Positions 7,656 to 16,366 of a stretch of 64,000 nt of DNA are shown here, piece by piece. Origin of the DNA: Saprospirales bacterium (GTDB lineage: Bacteria; Bacteroidota; Bacteroidia; Chitinophagales; Saprospiraceae). How positions within the stretch are numbered: position 1 is the stretch's first letter; every line of letters begins with the position of its first letter. A program made the translations under genes and the position numbers. The notes under the pieces were generated by a model. That model saw nothing but the letters and a program-made list of their open reading frames with translations, did no database searches and was not told where the DNA came from. The stretch lies in NCBI GenBank assembly GCA_016719895.1, contig JADJYG010000026.1, positions 11,001 to 75,000 of the forward strand, read 5' to 3'.

Positions 7656-8858
7656 ATGCGCCTGCTCCTCTTGTTACTTCTGGCTTTAGCCCAGGTTTTT
7701 TGCACCACACCCGGTCCACCCAAGCAAACGGCTGCTGATCCGGAACCGGCCTCCTCCTCCGTAGCGCCGGCTTATTCCGGCAGTTTGCCACTCGACAAGA
7801 TTGTTTTGCCCCCGGGTTTCCGTATCGGCACGTTTGCTGAAAATGTGCGCAATGCCCGTTCGCTCTGCCTCAGCCCGGGCGGCACACTCTTCGTTGGTAC
7901 CCGGGAGGCCGGCGACGTGTACGCGCTGCGCGACACCAACAACGACCGGGTAGCCGACCTGCGCTATACCCTTGCCACCGGCCTGCGCATGCCTAATGGC
8001 GTAGCGTTTCGCAACGGCAGCCTTTATGTAGCCGAGGTGAACCGCATTCTCCGGTTCGACGATATCGAAAACCGGCTGGCCAATCCGCCCAAACCCGTAG
8101 TGGTGTACGACCAATACCCCACCGAAGAACACCATGGCTGGAAATATATCGCCTTCGGGCCCGACGGCAAGTTGTACGTACCCGTCGGCGCTCCCTGCAA
8201 TGTTTGCGAACGCGAAAACCCCATTTACGCCAGTATCACCCGGCTCGATGTGGACCATCCAGCGCGGGGCCCCGAAGTGGTACAAAACGGCGTGCGCAAT
8301 ACCGTCGGGTTTACCTGGCACCCGCAAACCGGTGAACTTTGGTTTACAGACAATGGCCGCGACATGCTCGGCGAGGATATACCTGCCTGCGAACTCAACC
8401 ACGCCGTCCGCGAGGGCATGCATTTCGGCTTTCCGTATTGCCACCAGGGCGATCTGAAGGATCCTAAATTCGGCGATCAGCGCCCCTGCGCCGGTTTTAC
8501 CCCGCCTGCCCAAAAACTCGGCCCGCACGTTGCGCCTTTGGGTCTTGAATTTGGCCGCAGCGCGGTCTGGCCGGCTGAATATAATAACCAAATTCTCATA
8601 GCAGAACACGGATCCTGGAATCGGACCCAAAAGACCGGGTACCGCCTGAGCCTTATCCGGCTGGATGCCCAGGGCCGGTGTATTGCCTATGAGCCCTTTG
8701 CCAGCGGCTGGCTCCAAGCTGGCGACGAAGTCTGGGGCCGGCCGGTTGACCTGGAATGGTTGCCCGACGGTTCCTTACTCGTGTCGGATGATTTTGCCGA
8801 CGCGGTTTACCGGATTTATTGGGACGGTGGACAGCCTGCCCCGAAACCCCGGGGGTAG
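7656..8858 (+). CDS. PQQ-type sugar (glucose/sorbosone) dehydrogenase-like secreted protein
   Basis: Proteins of this six-bladed beta-propeller family oxidise aldoses or sorbosone with PQQ in the periplasm. The 400-residue chain starts with MRLLLLLLLALAQVFC, which looks like a lipoprotein signal with a non-canonical residue before Cys16, then a Ser/Pro/Ala-rich stretch. Typical family segments are PNGVAFRNGSLYVAEV, the EEHHGWKYIAFGPDGKLYV region with a likely catalytic His, NTVGFTWHP, the ELWFTDNGRD segment and ILIAEHGSWNR near the C-terminus. The last dozen residues (DGGQPAPKPRG) are encoded by a copy of the CCCCGA repeat, suggesting the stop was moved by repeat insertion. Cofactor binding cannot be proven from sequence. 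Confidence 0.85.
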   Translation: MRLLLLLLLALAQVFCTTPGPPKQTAADPEPASSSVAPAYSGSLPLDKIVLPPGFRIGTFAENVRNARSLCLSPGGTLFVGTREAGDVYALRDTNNDRVADLRYTLATGLRMPNGVAFRNGSLYVAEVNRILRFDDIENRLANPPKPVVVYDQYPTEEHHGWKYIAFGPDGKLYVPVGAPCNVCERENPIYASITRLDVDHPARGPEVVQNGVRNTVGFTWHPQTGELWFTDNGRDMLGEDIPACELNHAVREGMHFGFPYCHQGDLKDPKFGDQRPCAGFTPPAQKLGPHVAPLGLEFGRSAVWPAEYNNQILIAEHGSWNRTQKTGYRLSLIRLDAQGRCIAYEPFASGWLQAGDEVWGRPVDLEWLPDGSLLVSDDFADAVYRIYWDGGQPAPKPRG

Positions 8859-8860
8859 GC
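8822..8860 (+). repeat. CCCCGA-hairpin repeat, degenerate copy, encoding a protein tail
   Basis: GACGGTGGAC at 8823-8832 is followed by the imperfect hairpin CCCCGA-AACC-CCGGGG (8839-8854). This copy is in the opposite orientation to the two that follow. It carries the last codons and stop of the dehydrogenase. Confidence 0.55.
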
Positions 8861-8935
8861 TATCCACCCCCGAAGGCTCGGGGTTCACCGTTCACCGTCC
8901 ACCCCCGAAGTCTCGGGGTCCACCGTCCACCGTTT
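8861..8935 (+). repeat. CCCCGA-hairpin / CCACCGT leader repeat, two tandem copies before the BASS transporter
   Basis: Two copies lie head to tail: stem-loops CCCCGA-AGGC-TCGGGG (8868-8883) and CCCCGA-AGTC-TCGGGG (8903-8918), each followed by CACCGT units. The second ends at the ATG at 8936. The stem is identical in every good copy here and at 2050-2065, while the four-base loop differs. Confidence 0.75.
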
Positions 8936-9832
8936 ATGCACCCTGCCGATACGCTCGTTATAAATTTTAATGCCGGCCAACTGCGCCTGCTGAATATTGC
9001 GATGGCATTCCTGATGTTCAGCGTGGCCCTGGATATCCGGTTGTCTGATTTTCGCAAAGTGGTGCAGTTTCCCAAGTCCATTGCAGTGGGTGTGGTGGCC
9101 CAGTACCTGTTGTTTCCCGTGCTGACATTGGGTATTATCGAGGTATTTCGGCCGCCGGTGAGTATGGCTTTGGGGATGATTCTGGTGAGCATGTGTCCTT
9201 CGGGGAACATGACGAATTTCCTGGTTCATTATTCGCGGGCCAACACAGCCCTGTCAGTGACGCTGAATGCGGTGATCATCCTGTGCGCCACTGTGATCAC
9301 GCCGGCCGGTTTTTTGTTTTGGGCAAAGTTCGTACCCGGCTCGGAAGCTTTGCGCCGGTCGTTTGAGGTTGGTTTTGGGGATATGGCGCTGATTATCGTC
9401 GAGCTGATCCTGGCGCCGTTGTTGTTGGGGATGTGGCTCAACAGCCGGTACCCCGACCGGGTTGCCCGCATCCGCCCCTGGGTGCAAAGAATAGCCCTGA
9501 TAATCTTCTTTACCATCCTGGTATTGGCCTTGCTCGGCAACGGTAAAAACCTCGTCAACTACCTGGGCTATGCCTTTACCATTGTATTGGCGCATAATGC
9601 GCTGGGCTTGGGGTCGGGTTATTGGTTCGGGCGGCTCAACCGCCTGCCCGAGGGCGACTGCCGGACGCTGGCCTTCGAGACAGGCGTACATAATACCGCC
9701 CTTGGCCTGCTGCTGATTTTCCGGTTTTTCAACGGTTTGGGCGGTATGGCGCTCATCGCCGCCTGGTGGGGCATCTGGGATCTGGTGACGGGTATGAGCC
9801 TGGCCGCCTGGTGGCGGCGGAAAAACAAATAG
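8936..9832 (+). CDS. BASS-family (bile acid:sodium symporter-like) transporter
   Basis: This inner-membrane carrier of 298 residues belongs to the SBF/BASS group, which moves organic anions with sodium. I see about nine to ten hydrophobic helices. Family marks are the crossover-region GNMTNFLVHY near residues 88-97 and FETGVHNTALGLL near 242-254, corresponding to the sodium-binding ExGxQN-like motif (here VHN). The start is the ATG at 8936; the open frame upstream is the CCCCGA repeat. The repeat hairpin ends only 17 bases before the start codon, so it could affect translation. The substrate is not predictable; bacterial members carry pantoate, steroids or other carboxylates. Confidence 0.85.
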   Translation: MHPADTLVINFNAGQLRLLNIAMAFLMFSVALDIRLSDFRKVVQFPKSIAVGVVAQYLLFPVLTLGIIEVFRPPVSMALGMILVSMCPSGNMTNFLVHYSRANTALSVTLNAVIILCATVITPAGFLFWAKFVPGSEALRRSFEVGFGDMALIIVELILAPLLLGMWLNSRYPDRVARIRPWVQRIALIIFFTILVLALLGNGKNLVNYLGYAFTIVLAHNALGLGSGYWFGRLNRLPEGDCRTLAFETGVHNTALGLLLIFRFFNGLGGMALIAAWWGIWDLVTGMSLAAWWRRKNK

Positions 9833-9937
9833 CCTGAAAATGCGCGCCAAATTTTACGAAATTTGCCCCCCATGGCCGGCTGCCTTCGCTGGTGATCACT
9901 TTACAACAAAACGTCATAAATAGCGGAATAATCAACT

Positions 9938-10528
9938 ATGGACAACTCTTCTTCCGGCAAAATTCAAACGACTATTTGGCATCTTTCCATGCTCCTGGCG
10001 CCGCTGCTGCTTTTAATTTCACAATTCTTTTGGACCAATGGCGTATTAACGATCCAGGCCGGATGGCTCCAGGTGCTGGCCTTCACCTTTTGGATACCTG
10101 CTTTTCAGGCTATGTACGACAGCATGAAAACGCAATGGCCCCGGTATGCCGCCATTGGCTTTCTGGTGGCCGTTTATGCCTGCATAGGTGGGAATAATTT
10201 TGGCGTGGACGGTATCTATGGCGAAGCAACCGGTGTTTTCGACGTGGCGGCGAAGAATGTACTCCACCAAAAACTGGGTATTGGCGGCTTGGTGGCCTTG
10301 TACCTCCCCGGGATATTGTTCCCCCTGAGCTTAATTTCAGTTGGTGTCGGTTTTATCCGAACGAAAAAAATAGACGCTTGGGTGGCCGCCATGCTGATCA
10401 TCGCGGCTATCGGGTTCCCCCTGAGCCGGATTCCCCGGGAGCCGCTGATTGCCCATGCTGACAATGTTTTGTTGTTGATTTCGCATTTTATAATTGCACA
10501 ACGCATCCTTCGGGCGCAAAAGGGCTAA
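9938..10528 (+). CDS. Membrane protein of unknown function, about six TM helices
   Basis: A 196-residue hydrophobic protein with helices near 15-32, 40-60, 70-88, 112-135, 145-162 and 168-190. I recognise no family motif. A short loop with GNNFGVDGIYGEATG sits between helices 3 and 4, and polar residues are few. It ends 7 bases before the purine nucleoside phosphorylase start, and folA follows, so the three genes probably share a transcript. Whether it has a role in nucleoside uptake is speculation from this position only. Confidence 0.75.
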   Translation: MDNSSSGKIQTTIWHLSMLLAPLLLLISQFFWTNGVLTIQAGWLQVLAFTFWIPAFQAMYDSMKTQWPRYAAIGFLVAVYACIGGNNFGVDGIYGEATGVFDVAAKNVLHQKLGIGGLVALYLPGILFPLSLISVGVGFIRTKKIDAWVAAMLIIAAIGFPLSRIPREPLIAHADNVLLLISHFIIAQRILRAQKG

Positions 10529-10535
10529 TTCCGTC

Positions 10536-11357
10536 ATGACAGTATACGACCAAATCCAGGAAACCCTGCAGGCCATTCGAAAGCGCACAGATTTCCAGCC
10601 CCGCACCGGAATTATTCTCGGCACCGGGCTGGGAAACCTGACCGGCGATGTGGAAACAGAGGCGGAAATCCCGTATGGCGAATTGCCCCATTTTGGCGTC
10701 AGCACCGTGCAAAGCCACCAAGGCCGGTTGGTATTCGGCCGCCTCGACGGGCACCCGGTGGTCGTGATGGCAGGCCGCCTGCATTTTTACGAAGGTTGGA
10801 CCATGCAGCAGGTGACCTTTCCCGTGCGGGTGCTCAAATTTCTGGGCATCGAACGGTTGATCATCACAAATGCCTCCGGGGGCGTCAACCCCCATTTCCA
10901 GGGCGGCGATATTGTGGCAGTGCGCGATCATATCAACCTGCTGCCGGAAAACCCGTTGCGGGGTGAAAATGACGAGCGGTTGGGCCCGCGTTTCCCCGAC
11001 ATGTCGAAACCATACGATGCGGAGCTGCGCGCGCGGGTCCTGGCTATTGCCCGGGAGCGCCGGGTGCGGGTATTCGAAGGCGTTTATTCGGCTATGCAGG
11101 GCCCTAACCTCGAAACGCCTGCCGAGTATGTCATGCTGCGCCACCTGGGCAGCGACTGCACCGGCATGTCGTCGGTACCCGAAGTGCTGGTGGCGCGCCA
11201 TATGGAATTGCCGGTGCTGATGCTTTCTATGGTGACGAATGTGGCATTTCCGCCAGGCGTGATCCGGGAAACCACTGTGGAAGAAGTCATCGCCATTGCC
11301 CGTGCAGGCGGGCCGAATCTCAGCCTGTTGGTCCGGGAACTGGTGCGCGAACTATAA
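10536..11357 (+). CDS. punA: Purine-nucleoside phosphorylase, trimeric type
   Basis: The enzyme phosphorolyses inosine and guanosine into the base and ribose 1-phosphate for purine salvage. In 273 residues the family motifs are clear: phosphate-binding GTGLGN at 29-34, HQGRL at 61-65, GRLHFYEG at 80-87, TNASGG at 111-116, GPNLETPAE at 189-197 and SMVTNVA at 231-237. Glu193 and Asn235 correspond to the purine-binding pair of 6-oxopurine-specific trimeric enzymes, so guanosine/inosine preference is likely. The start ATG at 10536 lies 7 bases after the previous stop, and folA starts 12 bases after this stop. Confidence 0.93.
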   Translation: MTVYDQIQETLQAIRKRTDFQPRTGIILGTGLGNLTGDVETEAEIPYGELPHFGVSTVQSHQGRLVFGRLDGHPVVVMAGRLHFYEGWTMQQVTFPVRVLKFLGIERLIITNASGGVNPHFQGGDIVAVRDHINLLPENPLRGENDERLGPRFPDMSKPYDAELRARVLAIARERRVRVFEGVYSAMQGPNLETPAEYVMLRHLGSDCTGMSSVPEVLVARHMELPVLMLSMVTNVAFPPGVIRETTVEEVIAIARAGGPNLSLLVRELVREL

Positions 11358-11369
11358 AACCCGATTGAA

Positions 11370-11885
11370 ATGATTGTATCTGCCATCGTTGCCGTAGCTA
11401 CAAACGGCGTGATCGGGATAGACAACCAGATCCCGTGGCACCTGCCTGCCGACCTGGCATATTTCAAACGCACGACCCTGGGGCACCACATCCTGATGGG
11501 GCGAAACAGCTTTAGCAGCATTGGCCGGCCGCTGCCCAAGCGCACGAACGTGGTCATCACCCGCGACCCTTTTTTTACAGCGGAAGGCGTACTGGTGGCA
11601 CATTCGGTGGAGGAAGCCCTGGGGCTGGCATACGACAACGGAGAAACAGAAGCCTTCATCATTGGCGGCGGCGCCATATACCGGGAAAGTATGGAGCTTT
11701 GGGACCGGCTATACCTGACCGAAGTGGATGCCGCGCCGCAAGGCGATGTGCTTTTCCCGGAACTCGATCCCTTCGAATGGCGGGAAATCTGGCGGGAGGC
11801 GCATGCCGCCGACGAAAAAAACGAATTCGGCTATACCTTCCGGGTACTCGAGCGCATACAGCCGGCCGATGGCCCGGAGGCTTGA
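11370..11885 (+). CDS. folA: Dihydrofolate reductase
   Basis: Reduces dihydrofolate to tetrahydrofolate with NADPH, supporting thymidylate and purine synthesis. The 171 residues carry the standard motifs: GVIGIDNQIPWHLPADL at 13-29 with the active-site Asp28, the NADPH-binding MGRNSFSSIGRPLPKR near 43-58 and IIGGGAIY at 97-104. The length is usual. It follows punA by 12 bases, giving a compact nucleotide-metabolism pair. In many Bacteroidota folA is paired with thyA; no thyA is seen here. Confidence 0.95.
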   Translation: MIVSAIVAVATNGVIGIDNQIPWHLPADLAYFKRTTLGHHILMGRNSFSSIGRPLPKRTNVVITRDPFFTAEGVLVAHSVEEALGLAYDNGETEAFIIGGGAIYRESMELWDRLYLTEVDAAPQGDVLFPELDPFEWREIWREAHAADEKNEFGYTFRVLERIQPADGPEA

Positions 11886-11966
11886 TTATCAGGCTTTTTC
11901 GACTTTTTTCAAGTGTTGATAATTTTCATTTGATGAAAACAACCTAAAAATCTCGCATTTTTTTTA

Positions 11967-11974
11967 TAATTTTG
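11967..11974 (+). promoter_or_regulatory. -7 element before the half-GT5 gene
   Basis: TAATTTTG is a perfect TAnnTTTG inside an AT-rich stretch, 71 bases upstream of the ATG at 12045. This suggests a separate promoter for the GT5-DUF4270-glmS group. Confidence 0.65.
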
Positions 11975-12044
11975 CAGCCGATTCTGCCGCGCAAAAGGTG
12001 CGGCGACCCTTGATGGGATCAAACATAAAAGTCAGGTTGCATAC

Positions 12045-12866
12045 ATGGAAAAGAAGCGTTTGCTCATCGTCACCCAAGAGATGGAGCCTTATACGGAAGG
12101 GAACCACATCTCCGCGCTGGTGGCGCAATTACCCAAATTTTTACAGGACAACGGCTATGAGTTGCGGATTTTAATGCCCCGTTACGGCGTCGTAAACGAA
12201 CGCCGCCACCGTTTGCACGAAGTAGTGCGGCTTTCCGGGATGAATATCATTGTAGACGACGATGATTACCCCCTTATCATCAAAGTAGCCTCCCTGCCCG
12301 GCTCGCGGCTTCAGGTTTATTTTCTCGACAACGAAGATTTTTTCAAACGCAAATTTGTGTTCGACGACGCCAGCGGCCAGCCCTTTGAAGACAACCCGGA
12401 CCGCGCAGCCTTCTTTTGCAAAGGCGCCATCGAAACCGTGAAAAAATTCGGTTGGGCGCCCGATATCATCCTCTGCCACGGATGGCTCACCAGCCTGGTC
12501 CCCCTATACCTCAAAGCGGCCTATAAAACCGAACCGCTTTTTGCCAATGCCACGGTGGTGTACCACGTGTACCCCAACGCGCATGACCGGCAGAACGGCG
12601 ACCGCTTTTTCGAAAAAGCGGCGATCAACAACTTGTCCAAACAAGACCTGGAGGCCTTCCGCGACAGCGATGGCATTTCGATGCATAAGGGCGCTTGCGC
12701 GTTCGCCGATGCGATCGCCATAGGCAGCGAATCGGTGGATACCAGCGTTGATTACCTGTCTGTTGCACAAGACAAACCCGTTCTCCCCTGGAAAGGTGAA
12801 GACGCGTTCCAGGCTTCTGCCCTGGAGTTTTTAAGGCAGCTTACCGAGGCAGAGGTATCGCAATAA
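12045..12866 (+). CDS. Half-length glycogen/starch synthase-like protein (GT5 N-terminal domain only)
   Basis: The 273 residues match the N-terminal Rossmann domain of GT5 glycogen synthases: LLIVTQEMEPYTEG at 6-19, ALVAQLPKFL near 24-33, LRILMPRYG, then PDIILCHGWLTSLVPLYLK and VVYHVYPNAHD. Full synthases are about 470 residues and need a second domain that binds ADP-glucose. Here that domain is missing and the N-terminal KTGGL loop is replaced by EGNHISAL, so glycogen synthesis by this protein alone is unlikely. The protein is not a recent truncation: its end is clean, and short forms are widespread in Bacteroidota next to DUF4270 and glmS (established pattern). A regulatory or sugar-nucleotide-sensing role is my inference. 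Confidence 0.82.
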   Translation: MEKKRLLIVTQEMEPYTEGNHISALVAQLPKFLQDNGYELRILMPRYGVVNERRHRLHEVVRLSGMNIIVDDDDYPLIIKVASLPGSRLQVYFLDNEDFFKRKFVFDDASGQPFEDNPDRAAFFCKGAIETVKKFGWAPDIILCHGWLTSLVPLYLKAAYKTEPLFANATVVYHVYPNAHDRQNGDRFFEKAAINNLSKQDLEAFRDSDGISMHKGACAFADAIAIGSESVDTSVDYLSVAQDKPVLPWKGEDAFQASALEFLRQLTEAEVSQ

Positions 12867-12897
12867 CCGGCAACAATCCAATGCACCGGCTTTTATT

Positions 12898-12992
12898 TTT
12901 CACCGTAAAGACGCGAAACCACTAAGTTTAACTTTCTTTGAAAATTAAACACTTAGCGCCTTCGCGTCTTTGCCGTGAAAAACGCATGCAGG
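12898..12992. repeat. Large imperfect inverted repeat with 'AAAGACGCGAA' arms
   Basis: The left arm from about 12899 reads TTCACCGTAAAGACGCGAAA followed by CCACTAAGTTTAA; the right arm is nearly its reverse complement (TTAAACACTTAGCGCCTTCG, then CGTCTTTGCCGTGAA). Arms of about 35 bases flank a loop of about 13. The repeat lies between the half-GT5 stop and the DUF4270 start. Similar 'cgcaaagacgcgaag' palindromes are known from intergenic regions of this phylum. Confidence 0.7.
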
Positions 12993-13072
12993 AGCCGGGC
13001 GTACCATTTCCTGCCAACAAACAACCACAAGCAGCGTTTTTGCATCCGGCAATACCGGCCACGTCCAAATAC

Positions 13073-14437
13073 ATGAAACACACCGCAGTTCCACATTTTT
13101 CCACCCTGCTCGCCATATTCCTGGGGCTCCTTTGGGGATATAGTTGCACCAAGCCAACACCGTTTGGCTCCGTATTGCTCGAAGATGAAATTGCAGACTT
13201 CTTTTATTCCGATACCCTGACGCTTCGTTGCAGCGTCCTGCCGGAAGACAGCGTCCTGACCTCCGACCGCTCTTCCACTGCCGATTTCCATTTTTGCGGC
13301 CAGCTCAACGACCCGGTTTTCGGCCGCTCCCAGTCCGATATTTTTACCTTGTTCCGCCTGAAAAGCCTTAGCCCCGATTTCAAGGACGCGACGGTAGACT
13401 CCATCGTCCTTTACCTCCGCTACGACGCCGCCGGCTTTTATGGCGATACCACCCAACCGCAAACGCTCCGGATCCACCGCCTGGCTCCAGACACCCTATT
13501 GCGCTGGGATGCCGACTACTACGCGCACCAGTCTTTCCCCGTTGGGCAACAAATCGGTGAGCTGGTCAGTTTTCTGCCCAAACCCAGTACCAGTGCAGCC
13601 TTATTCGACACTGCATCGAAAGCGCCGTACCTGCGTATCCCGCTTGACCATGCATTCGGGCAGGAACTGCTCGATATTGACAGCGCAGACATGACCGCCG
13701 ACACCAGCTTCTGGAAACGCCTGCGCGGCCTGCGCATTTCCGCCGAATCCGCCGGCAGCCCGGGCGCCATGATGGCTTTCGATCTGAATAATGCGGCCTT
13801 CAGCCTGATCCGCTTGTATTACAAACAACCGCAGGACACTACGTCCAGTATCGTTGAATATAATTTTGTCGGGGGCAACAAGTTTGCCCACTTTACCCAC
13901 GATTATTCGGCGTCTACCGTAGCGCCATACATCAACCAAGCAGCCGACGACCAGCTTTTCGTTCAAGGCATGGGCGGCCTGCGGCTCAGGGTGGAAATCC
14001 CATACGCGCACCTGCTCGAAAACATAGCCGTCAATAAAGCCGAACTGGAGCTGACCATGCTTTCGTTGCCCGGCGACAACCCCCTGCTCACCCCTGCCGG
14101 GCAGCTGGTCTTTACCGAATCGATTGGCGATACCACCCTGACGCTCACATCAGATGTGCTGTATTCCCTCGGCCCGACCCTCAACGGTGGTTTTACCGGC
14201 TTCGGCGGATTTCCTGAAATGGAATCCGACAACGGCAACATGGTCGAACGCTACCGCCTGACCCTGACCCGCCGTTTTCAGGACATGGTGGATAACCAAT
14301 CCGGAAATGTCAGGGACCAAACGCTGTACATCAATGTGTACCCACAGAGCCGGTCCGCTCAGCGGGCAATTTTTTACGGCCCACGCAATTCGAGCTATCC
14401 CGCCAAACTGGCGCTTAAATTCACCAAAGTTCAATAA
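13073..14437 (+). CDS. DUF4270 family lipoprotein
   Basis: A 454-residue lipoprotein (MKHTAVPHF..., lipobox WGYSC with Cys25), exported and probably anchored in the outer membrane. The body has the beta-rich DUF4270 features: a repeated 'vDSivLyL' type strand (ATVDSIVLYLRYD), RIHRLAPDTL, GGLRLRVEIPY, NKAELELTM and a C-terminal ALKFTKVQ. Function is unknown, but DUF4270 genes are often beside glmS and the short GT5 protein, as here. The ATG at 13073 was chosen because it gives the lipoprotein signal; an ATG at 12986 lies within the upstream inverted-repeat region. Confidence 0.85.
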   Translation: MKHTAVPHFSTLLAIFLGLLWGYSCTKPTPFGSVLLEDEIADFFYSDTLTLRCSVLPEDSVLTSDRSSTADFHFCGQLNDPVFGRSQSDIFTLFRLKSLSPDFKDATVDSIVLYLRYDAAGFYGDTTQPQTLRIHRLAPDTLLRWDADYYAHQSFPVGQQIGELVSFLPKPSTSAALFDTASKAPYLRIPLDHAFGQELLDIDSADMTADTSFWKRLRGLRISAESAGSPGAMMAFDLNNAAFSLIRLYYKQPQDTTSSIVEYNFVGGNKFAHFTHDYSASTVAPYINQAADDQLFVQGMGGLRLRVEIPYAHLLENIAVNKAELELTMLSLPGDNPLLTPAGQLVFTESIGDTTLTLTSDVLYSLGPTLNGGFTGFGGFPEMESDNGNMVERYRLTLTRRFQDMVDNQSGNVRDQTLYINVYPQSRSAQRAIFYGPRNSSYPAKLALKFTKVQ

Positions 14438-14506
14438 TCGGTTTTGGGTGAGTTGAAATCCCCCCCCCGCCAACTCGCCGCTAAGGCCACAAACTCAGAC
14501 TATCAA

Positions 14507-16348
14507 ATGTGCGGAATTGTCGCTTACATCGGTTTAAAAGAAGCTTACCCCATCGTAATCAAAGGGTTGCACCGTCTGGAGTACAGGGGGTACGACAGTG
14601 CGGGCATCGCCTTGCAAAACGGCCAACTCAACGTTTATAAAAAGAAAGGCAAAGTCTCCGATCTGGAGGAATTTACCCAGGATAAAAACGTCTCCGGTTC
14701 TGCCGGTATGGGCCACACCCGTTGGGCAACTCACGGCAAGCCGGACGATACCAACGCCCACCCGCACATCAGCGGCAATCAGCGGCTGGTGCTAATCCAC
14801 AACGGTATTATCGAAAACTACGCCGTACTGAAAAGCGCCCTTCAAAAACACGGGCACGACTTCGTCAGTGAAACGGATACGGAAGTGCTCGTACATCTGA
14901 TCGAAGAAGTGCAGCAGCGCGAAAACCTGCACCTGGAGGAAGCAGTCCGGCAGGCGCTCACCCAGGTACACGGCGCCTATGCCATCGTAGTGATGGACCG
15001 GAATGACCCGGACAAGCTGGTTGCCGCCCGCAAATCCAGCCCATTGGTGCTCGGCATCGGAAAAGATGAATTTCTGATCGCGTCGGATGCTACCCCGATC
15101 GTTGAACACACAAAAAAAGTAGTTTACCTCAACGACGAGGAGGTGGCTACCGTCACCCGCGACGGGCGGATGACCATCAAAACCCTGCGCAACGAAATCA
15201 TGACGCCCACGATCCAGGAAATCGAACTGGAGATCGAACAACTGGAAAAAGGCGGCTATGATTTTTTTATGCTCAAGGAAATCTTCGAACAACCGGCCAC
15301 CATCGCCGAATGTATGCGGGGCCGCATGAATGCAGAAAAAGGCTGGGTACGCCTGGGCGGTATGGAAGAATACAAAAAACGCATGATCAACGCCCAACGC
15401 ATGATAATTCTGGGTTGCGGCACCTCGTGGCATGCCGGTATGATCGCCGAATACCTGTTTGAAGATCTGGCCCGTATTCCGGTGGAAGTGGAGTATGCCT
15501 CCGAATTCCGCTACCGGAATCCCGTGGTGCGCGATCAGGATATCGTGCTGGCCATCTCCCAATCCGGCGAAACGGCCGATACCCTGGCGGCCCTCGAGCT
15601 GGCCAGGGAACGTGGCGCCATCACGTACGGCATCGGCAACGTCGTCGGCTCGTCCATCGCCCGCATGACGCATAGCGGCTCGTACATACACGTCGGCCCC
15701 GAAATCGGCGTAGCCTCCACCAAGGCATTTACGGGCCAGGTGACCATGCTCACCGTGATGGCCCTGTTGTTAGGTTACGAGCGCGGCTTTTTACCCAAAT
15801 CCCAGTACCAGAAACTGGTACAGGAACTTTCGCTGATCCCCGGGAAAGTGGATCGTTTGCTTGAAAACTGCCATGAACAGGTAAAATATATCGCCGGCGA
15901 GTTTAAAGACGCCACCAACGCCCTGTACCTCGGGCGCGGTTACAACTTCCCGGTTGCGCTGGAGGGCGCGTTGAAACTGAAAGAAATTTCGTACATTCAT
16001 GCCGAAGGATACCCGGCCGCCGAAATGAAACACGGTCCCATTGCCCTGATCGACGAGAATATGCCGGTGTTTGTGATCGCCACCAACCCCAGCGCCTATG
16101 ACAAGATCATGTCCAATATCCAGGAAGTGAAAGCCCGCAAAGGCGTGGTGGTGGCCGTGGTGACGGAGGGCGACCAGTCCATCAAAAAACTGGCCGATTA
16201 CACGATCGAAATCCCGGCCACGGAAGAACCGCTCACCCCATTGTTGTCTGTCGTACCTTTGCAACTGCTGGCCTACCATATCGCCCTGTTGCGCGGCTGC
16301 AATGTGGACCAACCCCGCAATTTGGCCAAGTCAGTCACCGTTGAATAG
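14507..16348 (+). CDS. glmS: Glutamine--fructose-6-phosphate aminotransferase (isomerizing)
   Basis: GlmS makes glucosamine 6-phosphate from fructose 6-phosphate and glutamine, the entry to UDP-GlcNAc for peptidoglycan and LPS. The 613-residue enzyme begins MCGIVAYIG with the processed N-terminal Cys nucleophile, which fixes the start at 14507. The glutaminase domain shows RGYDSAGI, GHTRWATHG and HNGIIENY; two SIS domains follow (GCGTSWHAG, SQSGETADT, then GRGYNFPVALEGALKLKEISYIHAEGYPAAEMKHGP), and it ends with the conserved DQPRNLAKSVTVE. All catalytic parts are intact. A nine-C run at 14460-14468 precedes it. No glmS ribozyme is evident in the short 69-base gap. Confidence 0.97.
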   Translation: MCGIVAYIGLKEAYPIVIKGLHRLEYRGYDSAGIALQNGQLNVYKKKGKVSDLEEFTQDKNVSGSAGMGHTRWATHGKPDDTNAHPHISGNQRLVLIHNGIIENYAVLKSALQKHGHDFVSETDTEVLVHLIEEVQQRENLHLEEAVRQALTQVHGAYAIVVMDRNDPDKLVAARKSSPLVLGIGKDEFLIASDATPIVEHTKKVVYLNDEEVATVTRDGRMTIKTLRNEIMTPTIQEIELEIEQLEKGGYDFFMLKEIFEQPATIAECMRGRMNAEKGWVRLGGMEEYKKRMINAQRMIILGCGTSWHAGMIAEYLFEDLARIPVEVEYASEFRYRNPVVRDQDIVLAISQSGETADTLAALELARERGAITYGIGNVVGSSIARMTHSGSYIHVGPEIGVASTKAFTGQVTMLTVMALLLGYERGFLPKSQYQKLVQELSLIPGKVDRLLENCHEQVKYIAGEFKDATNALYLGRGYNFPVALEGALKLKEISYIHAEGYPAAEMKHGPIALIDENMPVFVIATNPSAYDKIMSNIQEVKARKGVVVAVVTEGDQSIKKLADYTIEIPATEEPLTPLLSVVPLQLLAYHIALLRGCNVDQPRNLAKSVTVE

Positions 16349-16366
16349 TTTGATATCAGAAAAAAA

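Noticed and set aside
14438..14506. glmS ribozyme upstream of glmS
   Set aside because: The gap is only 69 bases and lacks the known core; the ribozyme is mainly from Firmicutes.
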